Source of the DNA: Pantoea sp. Mb-10
Lineage (GTDB): Bacteria > Pseudomonadota > Gammaproteobacteria > Enterobacterales > Enterobacteriaceae
Length of the DNA: 64,000 nt
NCBI RefSeq assembly: GCF_021272205.1
Contig: NZ_JAJSDX010000001.1
Location: forward strand, 496,001-560,000
Direction of reading: 5' to 3'
Positions 7,685-18,148 of this stretch are shown in pieces (the first letter of the stretch is position 1; the number at the start of each line of letters is the position of its first letter). The translations under genes and the position numbers were made by a program. The notes under the pieces are model-generated. The model was not told where the DNA came from. It did not search any database and saw only the letters and a program-made list of their open reading frames with translations.

Positions 7685-9446
7685 GTGCGTCTCCTTCGGC
7701 GATCTCATCCTCGTCCAGCGCCGCCTCAAGCTGCTGATAGCGATACATTTCGCGATACCACCCCTCCTGCGCGAGCAAACTGTCGTGATCGCCACGCTGT
7801 GCCACGCTTCCGTGCTGCATCACCAGAATTTCATTGGCTTCTGTTAACGCCGACAGCCGGTGCGCGCTGATAATCACGGTGCGCCCTTTCCCCCACTGCC
7901 GCAGGTTATGCAGAATATCGTGCTCGGTACGGCCATCCACGGCTGAAAGGGCATCATCAAGAATCAGAATTTCGGCATCGAGCAGCAGCGCTCGGGCGAT
8001 AGCAATACGCTGTTTCTGCCCGCCGGACAGCATCACGCCGCGCTCGCCCACTTCGGTGTCATACCCTTGCGGCAAACGCAAAATATCCTCATGCACACAC
8101 GCCATTTTTGCTACGTGCTCAATGGCTTGCAATGAAGCGTGCGGACAGCCGAGCGCCAGGTTATTGGCCACCGTATCGGAGAACAAGAAGGGCGTTTGGC
8201 TCACCACCGCGAGGCGGCTGCGCCAACTGTCGAGTTGCAGCGCAGACAGCGGAATATCGTGATAGCGAATCTCGCCCCGATCAATGTCGAAGTGGCGCTG
8301 AATCAGGCTAAGCAGCGTACTCTTACCGCAGCCGGTGGGCCCGCAAAGCCCCAGCATCTGTCCAGGCTGTAGCTGCAGCCTGAGGTTGCTTATCACCGCG
8401 CCCGAACTGGCTGGATAGTGAAAGCGCTCAATCGCAACCTCCAGTACTCCCGGATCCTGCGGCAATGTCCGCTGCCCGTCTTTCACCACCGGCGCTTCCG
8501 CCAGCAGCGCCCGGATACGACTCCACGCCGCACTGCCGCGTTCAACAATGTTGATCATCCATGCCAGCGCCAGCATGGGCCAAATCATCAGCCCCAGATA
8601 CATGACAAAACTGGTGAGTTGCCCAAGCGTTAAGCTGCCGTGCCAGACCATCCAGCCGCCACCCGCAATTGCCAGCAGGTTGGAGAAGCCGACGGCAATA
8701 TAAATGGTGGGATCGAAGCGGGCATCTACGCGCGCTACGTGCAGGTTTTTCTCGCCGGTATCGCGGGCAATGTCGGCAAACTGCTGCGATTGATGCGATT
8801 CCAGGCCAAATGCTTTGATCATGCGGATACTGGTCAGGCTCTCCTGCGTTTGATCGTTCAGGCTGGAAAACGCCGCCTGCGCGACTTTGAAGCGCTGATG
8901 GAGGCGCGCACCGTCTTTCTGAATGACCAGTGCCATAATGGGCATGGGAATCAGCGCCAGCAACGTCAGCTGCCAGCTAATTTGTATGCTCATCACTGCC
9001 AGCACCACGAGTCCCATCACCAGTGAATCCACCAGCGTCAGCACCCCTTCTCCGGCGGCAAACACCACGCGATCGACATCGTTAGTGGCGCGCGCGATCA
9101 GGTCGCCGGTGCGATGGCGTAAATAGAATGCAGGATGTTGACGGCTTAGCTGGCGATAAAAATCTTCGCGCAGCTCAACGGCCAGCTGATAGGAAGCACC
9201 AAAAAGCAGCACGCGCCAGACATAGCGCAACAGGTAGACAATCGCCGCGGTGGCCAGCATGACGCCGATCCACATGAAAATGCGGCCCGTGGTTAAACTC
9301 TGTTGGGTCACGCCGTCGACAATCACACCGACCAAATGCGGAGGGATCAGTTGCAACAGCGCAATGAGGATAAGTAAGCTAATGGCGCCTAAATATCGCC
9401 GCCATTCACGCAGAAAGTACCAACTTAACTGGCTGAATAATTGCAC
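7677..9446 (-). CDS. mdlA: MdlA, ABC exporter subunit
   Basis: MdlA is the partner half-transporter of MdlB. The 589-residue protein has a six-helix membrane domain ([22 protein letters not shown] typifies the family) and an ATPase domain with Walker [10 protein letters not shown], signature LSGGQKQ, Walker [11 protein letters not shown] and SAHRLS. Note Asp for the catalytic Glu after Walker B (LDDA), as in E. coli MdlA; this makes one of the two ATP sites of the heterodimer degenerate. The start is GTG 9446, with no ATG nearby. It lies 22 bp after decR, so decR may share the transcript. Confidence 0.94.
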   Translation of the reverse strand: MQLFSQLSWYFLREWRRYLGAISLLILIALLQLIPPHLVGVIVDGVTQQSLTTGRIFMWIGVMLATAAIVYLLRYVWRVLLFGASYQLAVELREDFYRQLSRQHPAFYLRHRTGDLIARATNDVDRVVFAAGEGVLTLVDSLVMGLVVLAVMSIQISWQLTLLALIPMPIMALVIQKDGARLHQRFKVAQAAFSSLNDQTQESLTSIRMIKAFGLESHQSQQFADIARDTGEKNLHVARVDARFDPTIYIAVGFSNLLAIAGGGWMVWHGSLTLGQLTSFVMYLGLMIWPMLALAWMINIVERGSAAWSRIRALLAEAPVVKDGQRTLPQDPGVLEVAIERFHYPASSGAVISNLRLQLQPGQMLGLCGPTGCGKSTLLSLIQRHFDIDRGEIRYHDIPLSALQLDSWRSRLAVVSQTPFLFSDTVANNLALGCPHASLQAIEHVAKMACVHEDILRLPQGYDTEVGERGVMLSGGQKQRIAIARALLLDAEILILDDALSAVDGRTEHDILHNLRQWGKGRTVIISAHRLSALTEANEILVMQHGSVAQRGDHDSLLAQEGWYREMYRYQQLEAALDEDEIAEGDARG

Positions 9447-9468
9447 ACAAATATCTCGTTATCGGCCT

Positions 9469-9930
9469 CTAAGGCGCTACCGGCAGAGCGGTGGTGTATT
9501 TAATCTCCTCCATGGCAAAGCTGGAGGTGACGTCGATCAGGCTCGGCACGCCGTTCACCAAACGCTTATAGAACGCATCATAGCTTTTCATATCGGCAAC
9601 CTGAATACGCAGCAGATAATCGTATTCCCCCGCCATGCGGTAAAAGGCCATCACTTCTGGCATCTGCTGCACCACGCTAACGAATTGATTAAACCAACTG
9701 CTGCTGTGTTGCTGCGTTTTGACAAACATAAATGCGGTCAGAGAAAGTCCGAGCTTCTCGCCGTCCAGCAACGCCACGCGCGCGCGAATAATGCCATCAT
9801 CTTCCAACTTTTTCAGGCGTTTCCAGCACGGCGTTGTCGTAAGGTTAACGGCGTCCGCCAGCGCCTGCAGCGATTGAGTGCAATCCTGTTGCAGCATTGC
9901 CAGCAATATGCGGTCTGTTTTATCTAACAT
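9469..9930 (-). CDS. decR: Lrp/AsnC-family regulator of cysteine detoxification (DecR/CcdR)
   Basis: This 153-residue protein is an Lrp-family regulator: N-terminal helix-turn-helix ([23 protein letters not shown], about 20-43) and a C-terminal RAM ligand-binding domain. E. coli DecR (YbaO) activates cysteine-detoxifying genes in response to cysteine. In Pantoea ananatis the orthologue, as I recall, is CcdR, which activates the adjacent desulfhydrase gene ccdA. Here the gene is divergent from just such a desulfhydrase, with a 117-bp shared control region. The neighbouring mdlA is downstream by 22 bp. Confidence 0.9.
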   Translation of the reverse strand: MLDKTDRILLAMLQQDCTQSLQALADAVNLTTTPCWKRLKKLEDDGIIRARVALLDGEKLGLSLTAFMFVKTQQHSSSWFNQFVSVVQQMPEVMAFYRMAGEYDYLLRIQVADMKSYDAFYKRLVNGVPSLIDVTSSFAMEEIKYTTALPVAP

Positions 9931-9942
9931 TTGGCGCTCCGG

Positions 9943-9957
9943 GAGAAAAATTTTCTC
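9943..9957. promoter_or_regulatory. Candidate DecR/CcdR operator
   Basis: GAGAAAAATTTTCTC is an almost perfect A/T-centred inverted repeat just upstream of decR and about 90 bp before ccdA. Lrp-family proteins bind such sites. Its assignment to DecR is inference from position and shape. Confidence 0.5.
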
Positions 9958-10047
9958 TTAGCGAGCCATTATACCGGTGTTAAAGCAAGCTAATTTTCCT
10001 GCCAGTGCCTTACACTGTGCACATTTCCCCCCTGCTGGACTTTACAC

Positions 10048-11082
10048 ATGCAAACGCCCTGGATTCGTCACGCCATTACAGAAATCAACGCTGATTTCCA
10101 GCGCTCCGCCGATACGCATCTGATTCGCTTCTCGCTGGAGTCTTATCCTGGCATTCATTTTTATCTTAAAGATGAAAGTACGCATCCCAGCGGTAGTCTT
10201 AAGCACCGGCTGGCGCGTTCGCTGTTTCTATATGGTCTGGCAAACGGCTGGATCCGGGAAAATACGCCCATTATTGAAGCGTCCTCCGGCAGCACGGCGG
10301 TCTCGGAAGCCTACTTTGCCCGTTTGCTGGGCCTGCCCTTTATTGCCGTGATGCCCGCCAGCACCGCGAAACGCAAAGTGGAGATGATTCGCTTTTATGG
10401 GGGAGAGTGCCATTTTGTAGAGGATCCTTGTCAGCTCTACAGTGAATCAGAGCGGTTGGCGCAATCGCTTAACGGGCATTTTATGGATCAGTTTACCTAT
10501 GCAGAGCGGGCGACAGACTGGCGCGGCAATAACAATATCGCAGAAAGTATCTTTCGCCAGATGGCGCACGAGCCCTTTCCGATCCCGCATACGCTGATCA
10601 TGAGCGCCGGCACGGGCGGCACGTCTGCCACGCTGGGCCGCTATATTCGCTACCAAGGATATGAGACGCGCTTGCTGGTGGTGGATCCCCAGCATTCGGT
10701 ATTTTTTGACTATTGGCATAGCCGCGACCGCCGGCTTCGCAGCGAGCGCGGCAGCGCGATCGAAGGGATCGGACGCCCTCGCGTTGAGCCCTCCTTCTTG
10801 CCGGATGTGATAGACGAGATGATCAAAGTGCCTGACGGTGCCACAGTGGCAGCCATGCTCAAACTTGAGACGATTCTCGGTCGCCGCCCAGGCGCCTCAA
10901 CCGGCACCAATTTCTGGGGCATGCTGCAAGTCGCCCAACGTATGCGTGCGAATGGACAACAAGGCGCGCTGGTTACGCTGCTGTGCGACAGCGGTGAGCG
11001 TTACCCGGATACCTATTATAACCCTGAGTGGGTAGCGCAACACTTGGGTGATATCGCGCCGTGGCAGCGCGATTTGGCGTGA
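10048..11082 (+). CDS. ccdA: PLP-dependent L-cysteine desulfhydrase (CcdA type)
   Basis: A 344-residue fold-type II PLP enzyme of the cysteine synthase family. The PLP lysine is in [13 protein letters not shown] (about residue 53), the phosphate-binding glycines in [12 protein letters not shown], and the pyridine-N contact in LLCDSGERY near the C-terminus. The short N-terminus and the sequence outside these motifs differ from CysK/CysM biosynthetic enzymes. With the divergent decR/ccdR gene this matches the cysteine-inducible desulfhydrase locus I recall from P. ananatis, which breaks excess cysteine into pyruvate, ammonia and sulfide. E. coli has cof and ybaE at this place instead. The reaction is inferred from context, not shown by sequence. 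Confidence 0.82.
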   Translation: MQTPWIRHAITEINADFQRSADTHLIRFSLESYPGIHFYLKDESTHPSGSLKHRLARSLFLYGLANGWIRENTPIIEASSGSTAVSEAYFARLLGLPFIAVMPASTAKRKVEMIRFYGGECHFVEDPCQLYSESERLAQSLNGHFMDQFTYAERATDWRGNNNIAESIFRQMAHEPFPIPHTLIMSAGTGGTSATLGRYIRYQGYETRLLVVDPQHSVFFDYWHSRDRRLRSERGSAIEGIGRPRVEPSFLPDVIDEMIKVPDGATVAAMLKLETILGRRPGASTGTNFWGMLQVAQRMRANGQQGALVTLLCDSGERYPDTYYNPEWVAQHLGDIAPWQRDLA

Positions 11083-11218
11083 TTTTTCACTATCGTGCCA
11101 TAACCCAAGCCGCAGGCCTCCGCGTGTGCGGTCTTGCCTTATCAGAGCAGCCAGCGAGCGCTGTTCAGCCGAAGCCTCAGCCAGTACCATAGGCGGACAG
11201 AATGATGAGGAAAGAAAA

Positions 11219-11914
11219 ATGAAACGAGCGGTTGTAGTCTTTAGCGGTGGACAAGATTCCACCACCTGCTTAATTCAGGCGCTGCAACAGTATGACGAAG
11301 TGCACTGCGTCACCTTCGACTATGGTCAGCGCCATCGGGAAGAGATTGAGGTCGCTGCCGCGCTGGCGCATAAACTTGGCGCACGCGCGCACAAAGTGCT
11401 GGATGTGACACTACTCAATGAACTGGCGGTCAGCAGCCTGACGCGCGATAACATCCCGGTTCCTGCCTACGATCCGCAGGCCAGTGGCCTGCCCAGCACG
11501 TTCGTGCCCGGGCGTAATATCCTTTTTCTGACGCTCGCCTCAATTTATGCCTATCAGGTTGAGGCAGAAGCCGTCATCACCGGGGTCTGCGAAACCGATT
11601 TTTCGGGGTATCCTGACTGCCGTGATGAGTTTGTAAAGGCGCTGAATAATGCCGTGAGCCTCGGTATGGCGCGTTCCATTCGTTTTGAAACGCCCCTGAT
11701 GTGGCTGAACAAGGCTGAGACGTGGGCGCTGGCTGATTACTGGCAGCAGCTACCTTTGGTGCGCAAAGAAACGCTGACCTGTTATAACGGCATCAAAGGT
11801 GACGGCTGCGGCGAGTGCGCCGCCTGTCACTTACGTGCGCGCGGACTTGCCGATTATCAGGCAAACGCTGCCGAGGTGATGGCCGCCATGAAGCGTAAAA
11901 GCGGCCTTCGCTAG
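11219..11914 (+). CDS. queC: 7-cyano-7-deazaguanine (preQ0) synthase
   Basis: QueC converts 7-carboxy-7-deazaguanine to preQ0 with ATP and ammonia, a step towards queuosine in tRNA. The 231-residue protein has the PP-loop FSGGQDST at residues 8-15 and the zinc cysteines in the C-terminal block [23 protein letters not shown]. The frame is open upstream, but ATG 11219 gives the family N-terminus [12 protein letters not shown] and has GAGGAA upstream. It acts in the same pathway as tgt and queA at 52-54 kb. Confidence 0.96.
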   Translation: MKRAVVVFSGGQDSTTCLIQALQQYDEVHCVTFDYGQRHREEIEVAAALAHKLGARAHKVLDVTLLNELAVSSLTRDNIPVPAYDPQASGLPSTFVPGRNILFLTLASIYAYQVEAEAVITGVCETDFSGYPDCRDEFVKALNNAVSLGMARSIRFETPLMWLNKAETWALADYWQQLPLVRKETLTCYNGIKGDGCGECAACHLRARGLADYQANAAEVMAAMKRKSGLR

Positions 11915-12010
11915 CGCTCCGCTCCGGTGGTGGCATGAACCAATGAAACGTTTATGCTCTGTGAGTCAGCCTGGGGTAAACAGCGGTTTAGAGCAAACAG
12001 CGGCAATGAA

Positions 12011-12040
12011 TAAACCGGCGTCTTTTCTGACGCCGGTTTA
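12011..12040. terminator. Bidirectional terminator between queC and fadM
   Basis: A perfect 12-bp stem (TAAACCGGCGTC / GACGCCGGTTTA) with a six-base loop lies just after the fadM stop and 97 bp after queC. The convergent position fits a shared terminator, though U-tracts are weak. Confidence 0.7.
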
Positions 12041-12046
12041 TATGCG

Positions 12047-12451
12047 TTAAACTTCAGGTTGCAGCAGCGCCAACCGCTCGCGTAACTCACCTTCCAATGC
12101 GACTGCCTTTTGCGTGCGCAAATCAATACACACAAACGTCAGCGCCGCATCCGCGACCGTTTCTCGGCTCTCTGCCAGCACAACACGCTGATGAATAACA
12201 CCGCTTCTCCCGTTAAGCTGGCTAATTTCGCTCTCAATCTGGAGCACGTCACCCAATACTGCCGGGCGGCGATAGTTGATATTGATGTTTACCACGACAA
12301 AGGCCAGCTGCTTGGCCATCAGCCAGTGAAACGCATTCACATCCTCTAACCACTGCCAGCGTGCCTCTTCGAGAAACTCAAGGTAGCGTGCATTATTCAC
12401 GTGTTGATAAACATCAAGATGATAGCCGCGCACTTTGATGGTGGTCTGCAT
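12047..12451 (-). CDS. fadM: Long-chain acyl-CoA thioesterase FadM
   Basis: FadM (YbaW) is a hotdog thioesterase that, in E. coli, hydrolyses poorly metabolised acyl-CoA intermediates such as conjugated dienoyl-CoA during oleate use. The 134-residue sequence carries the active-site block YHLDVYQHVNNARYLEFLEE, with the catalytic Asp at about residue 13, and NINYRRPA in the central strand. A FadR-like site lies 28 bp upstream of the start, in agreement with known FadR control of the E. coli gene. It is monocistronic. Confidence 0.93.
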   Translation of the reverse strand: MQTTIKVRGYHLDVYQHVNNARYLEFLEEARWQWLEDVNAFHWLMAKQLAFVVVNININYRRPAVLGDVLQIESEISQLNGRSGVIHQRVVLAESRETVADAALTFVCIDLRTQKAVALEGELRERLALLQPEV

Positions 12452-12478
12452 GATAACTCCCGTTCAGGCTGAAACATT

Positions 12479-12495
12479 AACTGGTATGACCTGTC
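12479..12495. promoter_or_regulatory. FadR-like operator of fadM
   Basis: AACTGGTATGACCTGTC keeps the FadR half-site AACTGGT and the GACC core of the second half (consensus AACTGGTCNGACCAGTT, three mismatches). It is placed to cover the fadM promoter; acyl-CoA would release FadR. Confidence 0.7.
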
Positions 12496-12551
12496 GAGCA
12501 TAGCACAGCCTGAACGGCGTTTTCGTTAATCCTTCGAAGTCATGCGTCGCT

Positions 12552-12875
12552 TCACAGTTTCAGCCGTGCGCTGTTACGCTCTACCAGCGCATTGCCAATG
12601 CCCGGCACCTCTTTGAGCTGATCGATAGCAGTAAAAGGGCCGTATTGCTCGCGATAACTCACGATTGCCTGCGCTTTTTTGAGGCCAATACCGTTCATGC
12701 CTGCGGCCAATTGCTCAGCCGTGGCGTCGTTAATACTTACCGGCCCTTCCGGCGGTGTGGAGACTTGGGCGGCCTGCGTTTCCGTCGGGCTTTCTGCAGC
12801 AGAAAGTCCATGCGTGTAAAAAGCACCGCCAAGTGCCAGAGTTACGCATAATGCGCGAAGTGTTGATGTAAACAT
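12552..12875 (-). CDS. ybaV: Exported ComEA-like helix-hairpin-helix protein YbaV
   Basis: A 107-residue protein with a signal peptide (about residues 1-26, ending GLSAAES) and a C-terminal pair of helix-hairpin-helix motifs (about 48-107: INDATAEQLAAGMNGIGLKK and TAIDQLKEVPGIGNALVERN). The fold is that of ComEA, the periplasmic DNA-binding protein for DNA uptake, but it lacks the membrane anchor and linker. ATG 12875 was chosen for the signal peptide and the AAGGAGAA upstream; an upstream in-frame start adds an unlikely extension. Function in enterobacteria is not established. Confidence 0.9.
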   Translation of the reverse strand: MFTSTLRALCVTLALGGAFYTHGLSAAESPTETQAAQVSTPPEGPVSINDATAEQLAAGMNGIGLKKAQAIVSYREQYGPFTAIDQLKEVPGIGNALVERNSARLKL

Positions 12876-12956
12876 GCTGTGTTCTCCTTGTGTTAAACAG
12901 CCAACGCAGGGTGCCATAGGCTATTTATTGGCTCAAAAGGACGATCACATAAATGG

Positions 12957-12979
12957 AAAAGGCCGCATAAGCGGCCTTT
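12957..12979 (-). terminator. Terminator of ppiD
   Basis: Minus strand: AAAGGCCGC, four-base loop TTAT, GCGGCC, then TTTT. It lies 35 bp after the ppiD stop. Confidence 0.8.
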
Positions 12980-13013
12980 GATTGTTGCAGTAGCGTCACG
13001 GTTTTTGTGAGCC

Positions 13014-14882
13014 TTACTGGTTTTGTTCGGCTGCACCGTACTTGATTTTGGCCTCTTTACGCAGGTTCTCAAGCAGCGCTTCAAACGCAATTTGCGCGTT
13101 GTTCTGCGTGACACCTTTCACCATTTCATCAATCTGCGCCTGCGGCATGGTGCCCGCGCTGACCTTGTCTAAGGCCACCAGCACCACATTACCCTGCATA
13201 TCCTCGCTCACGCCCCAGGACGGTTTGTTCGCGGCAGGCTGAGGTAAATTGAAGGCGAACTGTGCAATAGGATCCTGCGCATTGCGGTCCACTGACTGGC
13301 TGGCGCTCAGGGTGAGCCCCGCCGCGCTCAGCGCGTCATCTTTGCCAGCTTTGAGGTCAGCAAGCAGTTTGTCAGCTTGGGCTTTAGCCTGTTGCGTCGC
13401 TTTGTCGTGCTTAAGCGTATCAGCAATCTGCGCCTTCACCTGATCAAGCGGTTTCACCGCCTCGGGCTTGTGCTCACTGATGCGCAGCACGAACGCACGA
13501 TCGCCATCGACGCTAATCACGTCAGAGTTATTGCCTGGCGCGCCATTTTGGCCGACAAGTCCACCGTTGAAGATGGCTTGCTTGACTGGCTCAAAATCGA
13601 GATCGGCGGGCACTGCGTCGCGAGAAATCCAACCGGTTTCCACCACTTTCAGCCCTGAAGCTTGAGCAGCACCAGCCAGCGACTCGTTATCGTTGCTGGC
13701 AGCTTCGCTGACTTTTTGCTGCAGTTTATAAAACGCATCAACCGCTTTTTCTTGCTTCACTTTGTCAACAATGGCATCGCGCACGTCAGCCAGCGGTTTA
13801 ACCTGCTCAGGCTGAATGTCATCAAGACGCGCGACCAGGAAGCCCACGGACGAGTTAATTACGCCCGACAATTGGCCTTTTTGCGTCAGGTTGGCACTCT
13901 TCAGCTCGTCCGGTGTGGTTTCGGGTTCCAGCCATCCCATATCTCCGCCTTTGCGTGCGGTAATAGGATCGACTGATTTCGCTTTCGCCAGCGCCGCGAA
14001 ATCTTCACCTTTTTTCAGCGCGTCCAACACGGCCTTAGCGTCAGCTTCCGTTTTGGTCTGAATAACGCTGTAGCGATTGCGCTGTGGTTGGGTGTAATCC
14101 GCTTTATGTTGATCGTACCAACTCTGAATATCCGTCTCGCTTGCCGTTTCCTGCAGGCTCGCCGCATCCATTTTGATATAGCTGACCCGATACTGCTCGG
14201 GTGCCATAAAGCTGTTTTGATGCTGCTGATAATATTGATCAATTTCTTGATCCGTAACGGTCTGTTTTGCCGCCAGCGCATTCACATCGATCACCGCCTG
14301 ACGAATATCACGCTTCTGTGAGACCAAATCGACAAGCTTGGTCGTTTCGTCTTTGAGCATAAAGTCGGTGTTCGCCACGGCGTTGATCAGCTGCTGCGTT
14401 GCCAGCTGTTTACGCAGCGCTTCCGCATATTGATCGGCACTGAAGCCCATATTGCCAATCAGCGCGTTGTATTTGCCATTATCAAACTTGCCGTTGGTTT
14501 GAAACGCTTTCTGATTGAAGATGGCTTGCTTAACTTGATCGTCACTGATGCCGATGTGCAGATCTTTAATGTACTGATCCAGCAGCGTCTGGTCGATCAG
14601 CTGAGAAAGTGCCTGCTGACGCATCTGCTGCATATAGCCTTCGTTGCTTGCCAACTGCGAGAACTGCTCACCCAGCATCTGCTGCTGGCGATTGCGCTCA
14701 GTGTTATAAGCCTGTTCAAGCTCGGCACGGCTGATTTCATGACCGTTCACTTTGGCGGCATAATCGTTGCCTCCGCCAATCAAGTAGTTGCCTACTCCGG
14801 TCAAAACGAAAGACAGGATGATCAATCCCAGAATAATCTTGAGCACGACATGATTCGACGCCGCGCGTAAATTGTCCATCAT
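13014..14882 (-). CDS. ppiD: Periplasmic folding chaperone PpiD
   Basis: PpiD is anchored in the inner membrane next to the Sec translocon and assists newly exported proteins. The 622-residue protein has one N-terminal membrane helix (about 16-34), SurA-like chaperone segments (about 40-240 and 380-600), and a parvulin domain at about 265-355 marked by GGDMGWLEPE. In E. coli the parvulin domain has little or no isomerase activity. ATG 14882 (MMDNLRAA) matches the family; the frame is open 39 codons further upstream without support. It lies downstream of hupB, separated by a terminator. Confidence 0.95.
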   Translation of the reverse strand: MMDNLRAASNHVVLKIILGLIILSFVLTGVGNYLIGGGNDYAAKVNGHEISRAELEQAYNTERNRQQQMLGEQFSQLASNEGYMQQMRQQALSQLIDQTLLDQYIKDLHIGISDDQVKQAIFNQKAFQTNGKFDNGKYNALIGNMGFSADQYAEALRKQLATQQLINAVANTDFMLKDETTKLVDLVSQKRDIRQAVIDVNALAAKQTVTDQEIDQYYQQHQNSFMAPEQYRVSYIKMDAASLQETASETDIQSWYDQHKADYTQPQRNRYSVIQTKTEADAKAVLDALKKGEDFAALAKAKSVDPITARKGGDMGWLEPETTPDELKSANLTQKGQLSGVINSSVGFLVARLDDIQPEQVKPLADVRDAIVDKVKQEKAVDAFYKLQQKVSEAASNDNESLAGAAQASGLKVVETGWISRDAVPADLDFEPVKQAIFNGGLVGQNGAPGNNSDVISVDGDRAFVLRISEHKPEAVKPLDQVKAQIADTLKHDKATQQAKAQADKLLADLKAGKDDALSAAGLTLSASQSVDRNAQDPIAQFAFNLPQPAANKPSWGVSEDMQGNVVLVALDKVSAGTMPQAQIDEMVKGVTQNNAQIAFEALLENLRKEAKIKYGAAEQNQ

Positions 14883-15015
14883 GGTATGACAACACTCCGC
14901 TGTAGTGTGGATGTAAAGCTCTGACACGATGTCATCATCGTGCAACTGCTGTTCAGGCTGGCAGTTGGCAACCATGCGGAGACACTGACGTGAAGTCAAC
15001 GTCGCGCATCAAGAA

Positions 15016-15043
15016 TAAAAAAGGCACATCATTCTGATGTGCC
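15016..15043 (-). terminator. Terminator of hupB
   Basis: A 9-bp stem GGCACATCA/TGATGTGCC with a three-base loop (15023-15043) is followed on the minus strand by six U. Strong intrinsic terminator. Confidence 0.85.
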
Positions 15044-15118
15044 CGTATGTTACATGAGAACGGCTTTTTCGTCCTCAATCCAGAGAAGAAAATGCTTCGC
15101 CGGAACGACACCCAGTCA

Positions 15119-15391
15119 TTAATTGACGGCGTCTTTCAGTGCTTTACCTGCACGGAAGCCTGGTACTTTACCTGCCGGAATAGTAATTTCTTTACCCGTT
15201 TGTGGGTTACGGCCAGTGCGGGCAGCGCGCTCACGAACGGAGAAAGTACCAAATCCAACCAGAGCCACTTCTTCGCCGCTTTTCAGCGCATCAGAAACAG
15301 AACTGATAACGGCATCCAGTACACGTCCAGCGGCTGCTTTAGAAATGTCCGCGTCTGCAGCAATTTTGTCGATCAACTGTGACTTATTCAC
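15119..15391 (-). CDS. hupB: Nucleoid protein HU-beta
   Basis: HU-beta is a small DNA-bending nucleoid protein that dimerises with itself or HU-alpha. The 90-residue sequence has the dimer core [21 protein letters not shown] and the DNA arm [20 protein letters not shown], with the intercalating Pro in RNPQTG. I chose GTG 15391, as in E. coli: GGGGA lies six bases upstream, whereas the ATG nine bases earlier would overlap that ribosome site. It follows lon, as in E. coli. Confidence 0.96.
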   Translation of the reverse strand: MNKSQLIDKIAADADISKAAAGRVLDAVISSVSDALKSGEEVALVGFGTFSVRERAARTGRNPQTGKEITIPAGKVPGFRAGKALKDAVN

Positions 15392-15537
15392 TCTCTTCAT
15401 CCCCTCTTTTATTATTCATTTCGCACGCAAGCTTCCCGCCCGGTGCGAATGCGCAGCAAGTTATATCAAGCCTGTGGAGCCGAAACAACGGTATTCATCT
15501 CAATCGTTGCGTCGGCAGCCCTCTAAATTAGCGGCAC

Positions 15538-15574
15538 AAAAAAAAGCTGGCAAGCTCCATTTAGCCTGCCAGCT
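15538..15574 (-). terminator. Terminator of lon
   Basis: Minus strand: AGCTGGCA … TGCCAGCT stem (15545-15574) with a 14-base loop, then eight U residues; 31 bp after the lon stop. Confidence 0.85.
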
Positions 15575-15604
15575 CTGCTTTTTAGTAGTTTACACCACGT
15601 ATTT

Positions 15605-17959
15605 CTATTTCGCCGTGGCGACCTGCATACCGTAAGGTGCATTTTCCAGCGCCAGGCTCAGCACTTCTTCAATGCGCTTAACCGGGTGGATGCTCAGATC
15701 GGCAATAACGTTCTGTGGAATTTCTTCCAGATCGCGCTTGTTTTCATCCGGAATCAGCACCGTCTTGATACCGCCACGATGTGCCGCAAGCAGCTTCTCT
15801 TTCAGACCACCGATCGGCAACACCTGACCACGCAGCGTAATTTCCCCGGTCATCGCGACATCAGAGCGAACCGGATTTCCGGTCAGGCATGACACCAGCG
15901 CCGTACACATTGCGATACCTGCGCTTGGGCCATCTTTCGGCGTTGCCCCTTCTGGCACGTGCACATGGATATCACGCTTTTCGTAGAAATCACTGTTAAT
16001 ACCGAGTTTCTCCGCGCGAGCACGCACGACGGTCAAGGCTGCCTGAATGGATTCCTGCATCACTTCACCCAGCGAGCCGGTGTAGGTCAGCTTACCTTTG
16101 CCGGGAACGCACGCGGTTTCGATGGTCAGCAAATCACCGCCCACTTCCGTCCACGCCAGTCCAGTCACCTGTCCAACACGGTTTTCGCTGTCCGCACGAC
16201 CGTAATCAAAGCGCTGTACGCCAAGGAAATCCTTGAGGTTGTCGCCATTGATTTTGATGCTCTTTTTAGCTTTGTCCATCAGCAGCGCTTTCACTGCTTT
16301 ACGGCACAGCTTCGACAGCTCACGTTCAAGGCTACGTACCCCGGCTTCGCGGGTGTAGTAGCGGATGATGCCGACGATAGCGCTGTCGTCCACATTAATT
16401 TCTTTTTCTTTCAGCGCATTACGCTCAATCTGTTTCGGCAGCAAATGCTGTTTCGCGATATTGAGTTTTTCATCTTCGGTATAACCCGAAAGACGAATGA
16501 CCTCCATACGGTCAAGCAGCGGAGCTGGAATGTTCATTGAGTTTGAGGTCGCGACAAACATGACATCGGAGAGATCGTAATCCACTTCCAGATAGTGATC
16601 GTTGAACGCGATATTTTGCTCTGGATCGAGCACCTCAAGCAGCGCCGAAGCAGGATCGCCGCGCATATCCGACGACATTTTGTCAATTTCATCCAGCAGG
16701 AACAGCGGGTTTTTCACGCCCACTTTCGCCATTTTCTGGATCAGTTTGCCTGGCATCGAACCAATGTAGGTGCGACGGTGACCACGGATTTCCGCTTCGT
16801 CACGCACGCCACCCAGCGCCATACGCACGTACTTACGTCCGGTAGCTTTCGCAATAGACTGGCCGAGTGACGTTTTACCCACCCCTGGCGGTCCGACCAA
16901 ACACAGAATCGGGCCTTTGATTTTGCTTACGCGGCTTTGCACAGCAAGATACTCAAGAATACGATCTTTGACGCGTTCCAGACCGTAGTGATCCATATCG
17001 AGCGTTTCTTGTGCTTTACGCAGATCCTTCTTCACTTTGCTGCGCGCATTCCACGGAACCTGCACCATCCAGTCGATGTAGCCACGCACCACCGTCGCTT
17101 CCGCAGACATGGGGGACATCATTTTTAATTTTTGCAGTTCAGCTTCAGCTTTCTCACGCGCTTCGACAGGCATTTTTGCCGCATCGATTTTGCGCTTGAG
17201 CGCCTCATATTCATCTGGCGCATCATCCATCTCACCCAGTTCTTTCTGGATGGCTTTCATCTGCTCATTCAGATAGTACTCACGCTGGCTTTTTTCCATC
17301 TGCTTTTTCACGCGGTTACGAATGCGCTTCTCAACTTGCAGCAGATCGATTTCTGACTCCATCATGGCCATGAGATATTCCAGACGCTCATTGACGTCTG
17401 ACATCTCCAGCACGGACTGCTTATCCGCCAATTTCAGCGGCATATGCGCGGCAACGGTATCGGCCAGACGCGCAGCATCCTCAATGCTATTTAGCGAGGT
17501 TAATACCTCTGGAGGAATTTTTTTGTTGAGCTTGATATAGCCTTCAAACTGATTGAGTGCTGTGCGCACCAGCACTTCCTGTTCACGCTCTTCGATTTCT
17601 GGTGAAACCAAATATTCGGCTTGGGCAACAAAATGATCGCCGTTATCCGCTAACGTGGTGATATGCGCGCGCTGCAAGCCTTCAACCAGCACTTTAACTG
17701 TGCCGTCTGGCAATTTTAACATCTGCAGTACAGAAGCGACGGTCCCTACGGAAAAGAGATCGTTGATACCAGGTTCATCCGTTGAAGCCTCTTTCTGGGC
17801 AACCAGCATGATCTTCTTGTCATGATCCATCGCCGCTTCCAGGCAGCGGATCGATTTTTCGCGACCAACAAACAACGGAATTACCATGTGCGGATAAACC
17901 ACCACGTCGCGCAGCGGCAACACGGGGATTTCAATGCGTTCAGAACGCTCAGGATTCAT
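15605..17959 (-). CDS. lon: ATP-dependent protease Lon
   Basis: Lon degrades misfolded proteins and regulators such as SulA, RcsA and many antitoxins. The 784-residue length equals E. coli Lon. Domains: N-terminal substrate-binding LAN domain (about 10-300), AAA+ ATPase with Walker [10 protein letters not shown] (about 356-364) and Walker [10 protein letters not shown], and the protease domain with catalytic Ser in [11 protein letters not shown] (about 679) and Lys in [14 protein letters not shown] (about 722). In Erwiniaceae Lon limits RcsA and so exopolysaccharide. A heat-shock promoter precedes it. Confidence 0.98.
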   Translation of the reverse strand: MNPERSERIEIPVLPLRDVVVYPHMVIPLFVGREKSIRCLEAAMDHDKKIMLVAQKEASTDEPGINDLFSVGTVASVLQMLKLPDGTVKVLVEGLQRAHITTLADNGDHFVAQAEYLVSPEIEEREQEVLVRTALNQFEGYIKLNKKIPPEVLTSLNSIEDAARLADTVAAHMPLKLADKQSVLEMSDVNERLEYLMAMMESEIDLLQVEKRIRNRVKKQMEKSQREYYLNEQMKAIQKELGEMDDAPDEYEALKRKIDAAKMPVEAREKAEAELQKLKMMSPMSAEATVVRGYIDWMVQVPWNARSKVKKDLRKAQETLDMDHYGLERVKDRILEYLAVQSRVSKIKGPILCLVGPPGVGKTSLGQSIAKATGRKYVRMALGGVRDEAEIRGHRRTYIGSMPGKLIQKMAKVGVKNPLFLLDEIDKMSSDMRGDPASALLEVLDPEQNIAFNDHYLEVDYDLSDVMFVATSNSMNIPAPLLDRMEVIRLSGYTEDEKLNIAKQHLLPKQIERNALKEKEINVDDSAIVGIIRYYTREAGVRSLERELSKLCRKAVKALLMDKAKKSIKINGDNLKDFLGVQRFDYGRADSENRVGQVTGLAWTEVGGDLLTIETACVPGKGKLTYTGSLGEVMQESIQAALTVVRARAEKLGINSDFYEKRDIHVHVPEGATPKDGPSAGIAMCTALVSCLTGNPVRSDVAMTGEITLRGQVLPIGGLKEKLLAAHRGGIKTVLIPDENKRDLEEIPQNVIADLSIHPVKRIEEVLSLALENAPYGMQVATAK

Positions 17960-18045
17960 AGAGCTCTCTCTTAGTTTAATGTCCGCCAGGTGATGGGAAC
18001 CGCGGCATACAGGATGTATACGGTTAAGCCCACAGGATTATGAGT

Positions 18046-18074
18046 ATATGGGGATGCTCGTACGACATTCAATG
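18046..18074 (-). promoter_or_regulatory. Sigma-32 heat-shock promoter of lon
   Basis: Minus strand: CATTGAA (-35, 18068-18074), 14 bp, CCCCATAT (-10, 18046-18053), followed by ACTC. It matches the E. coli lon heat-shock promoter almost base for base. The start lies about 80 bp before the gene. Confidence 0.88.
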
Positions 18075-18094
18075 TCACGGATGAGAGAAAAACG

Positions 18095-18120
18095 AAAGGG
18101 GAAACATTTTCCCCTTTTTT
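18095..18120. terminator. Terminator of clpX
   Basis: A 10-bp stem (AAAGGGGAAA with TTTCCCCTTT) lies 29 bp past the clpX stop, followed on the minus strand by TTTCGTTTTT. It sits just upstream of the lon promoter and separates the two genes. Confidence 0.8.
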
Positions 18121-18148
18121 AAGATAACAACGTGGTGCAATTGATTAC

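Noticed and set aside
11083..11218. Possible preQ1 riboswitch before queC
   Set aside because: No H-type pseudoknot or preQ1-I core could be recognised, and enterobacterial queC is not usually controlled that way.
15047..15635. Frames of 111 and 170 residues over hupB and the lon terminator
   Set aside because: They are antisense to hupB and run through two intrinsic terminators; not coding.
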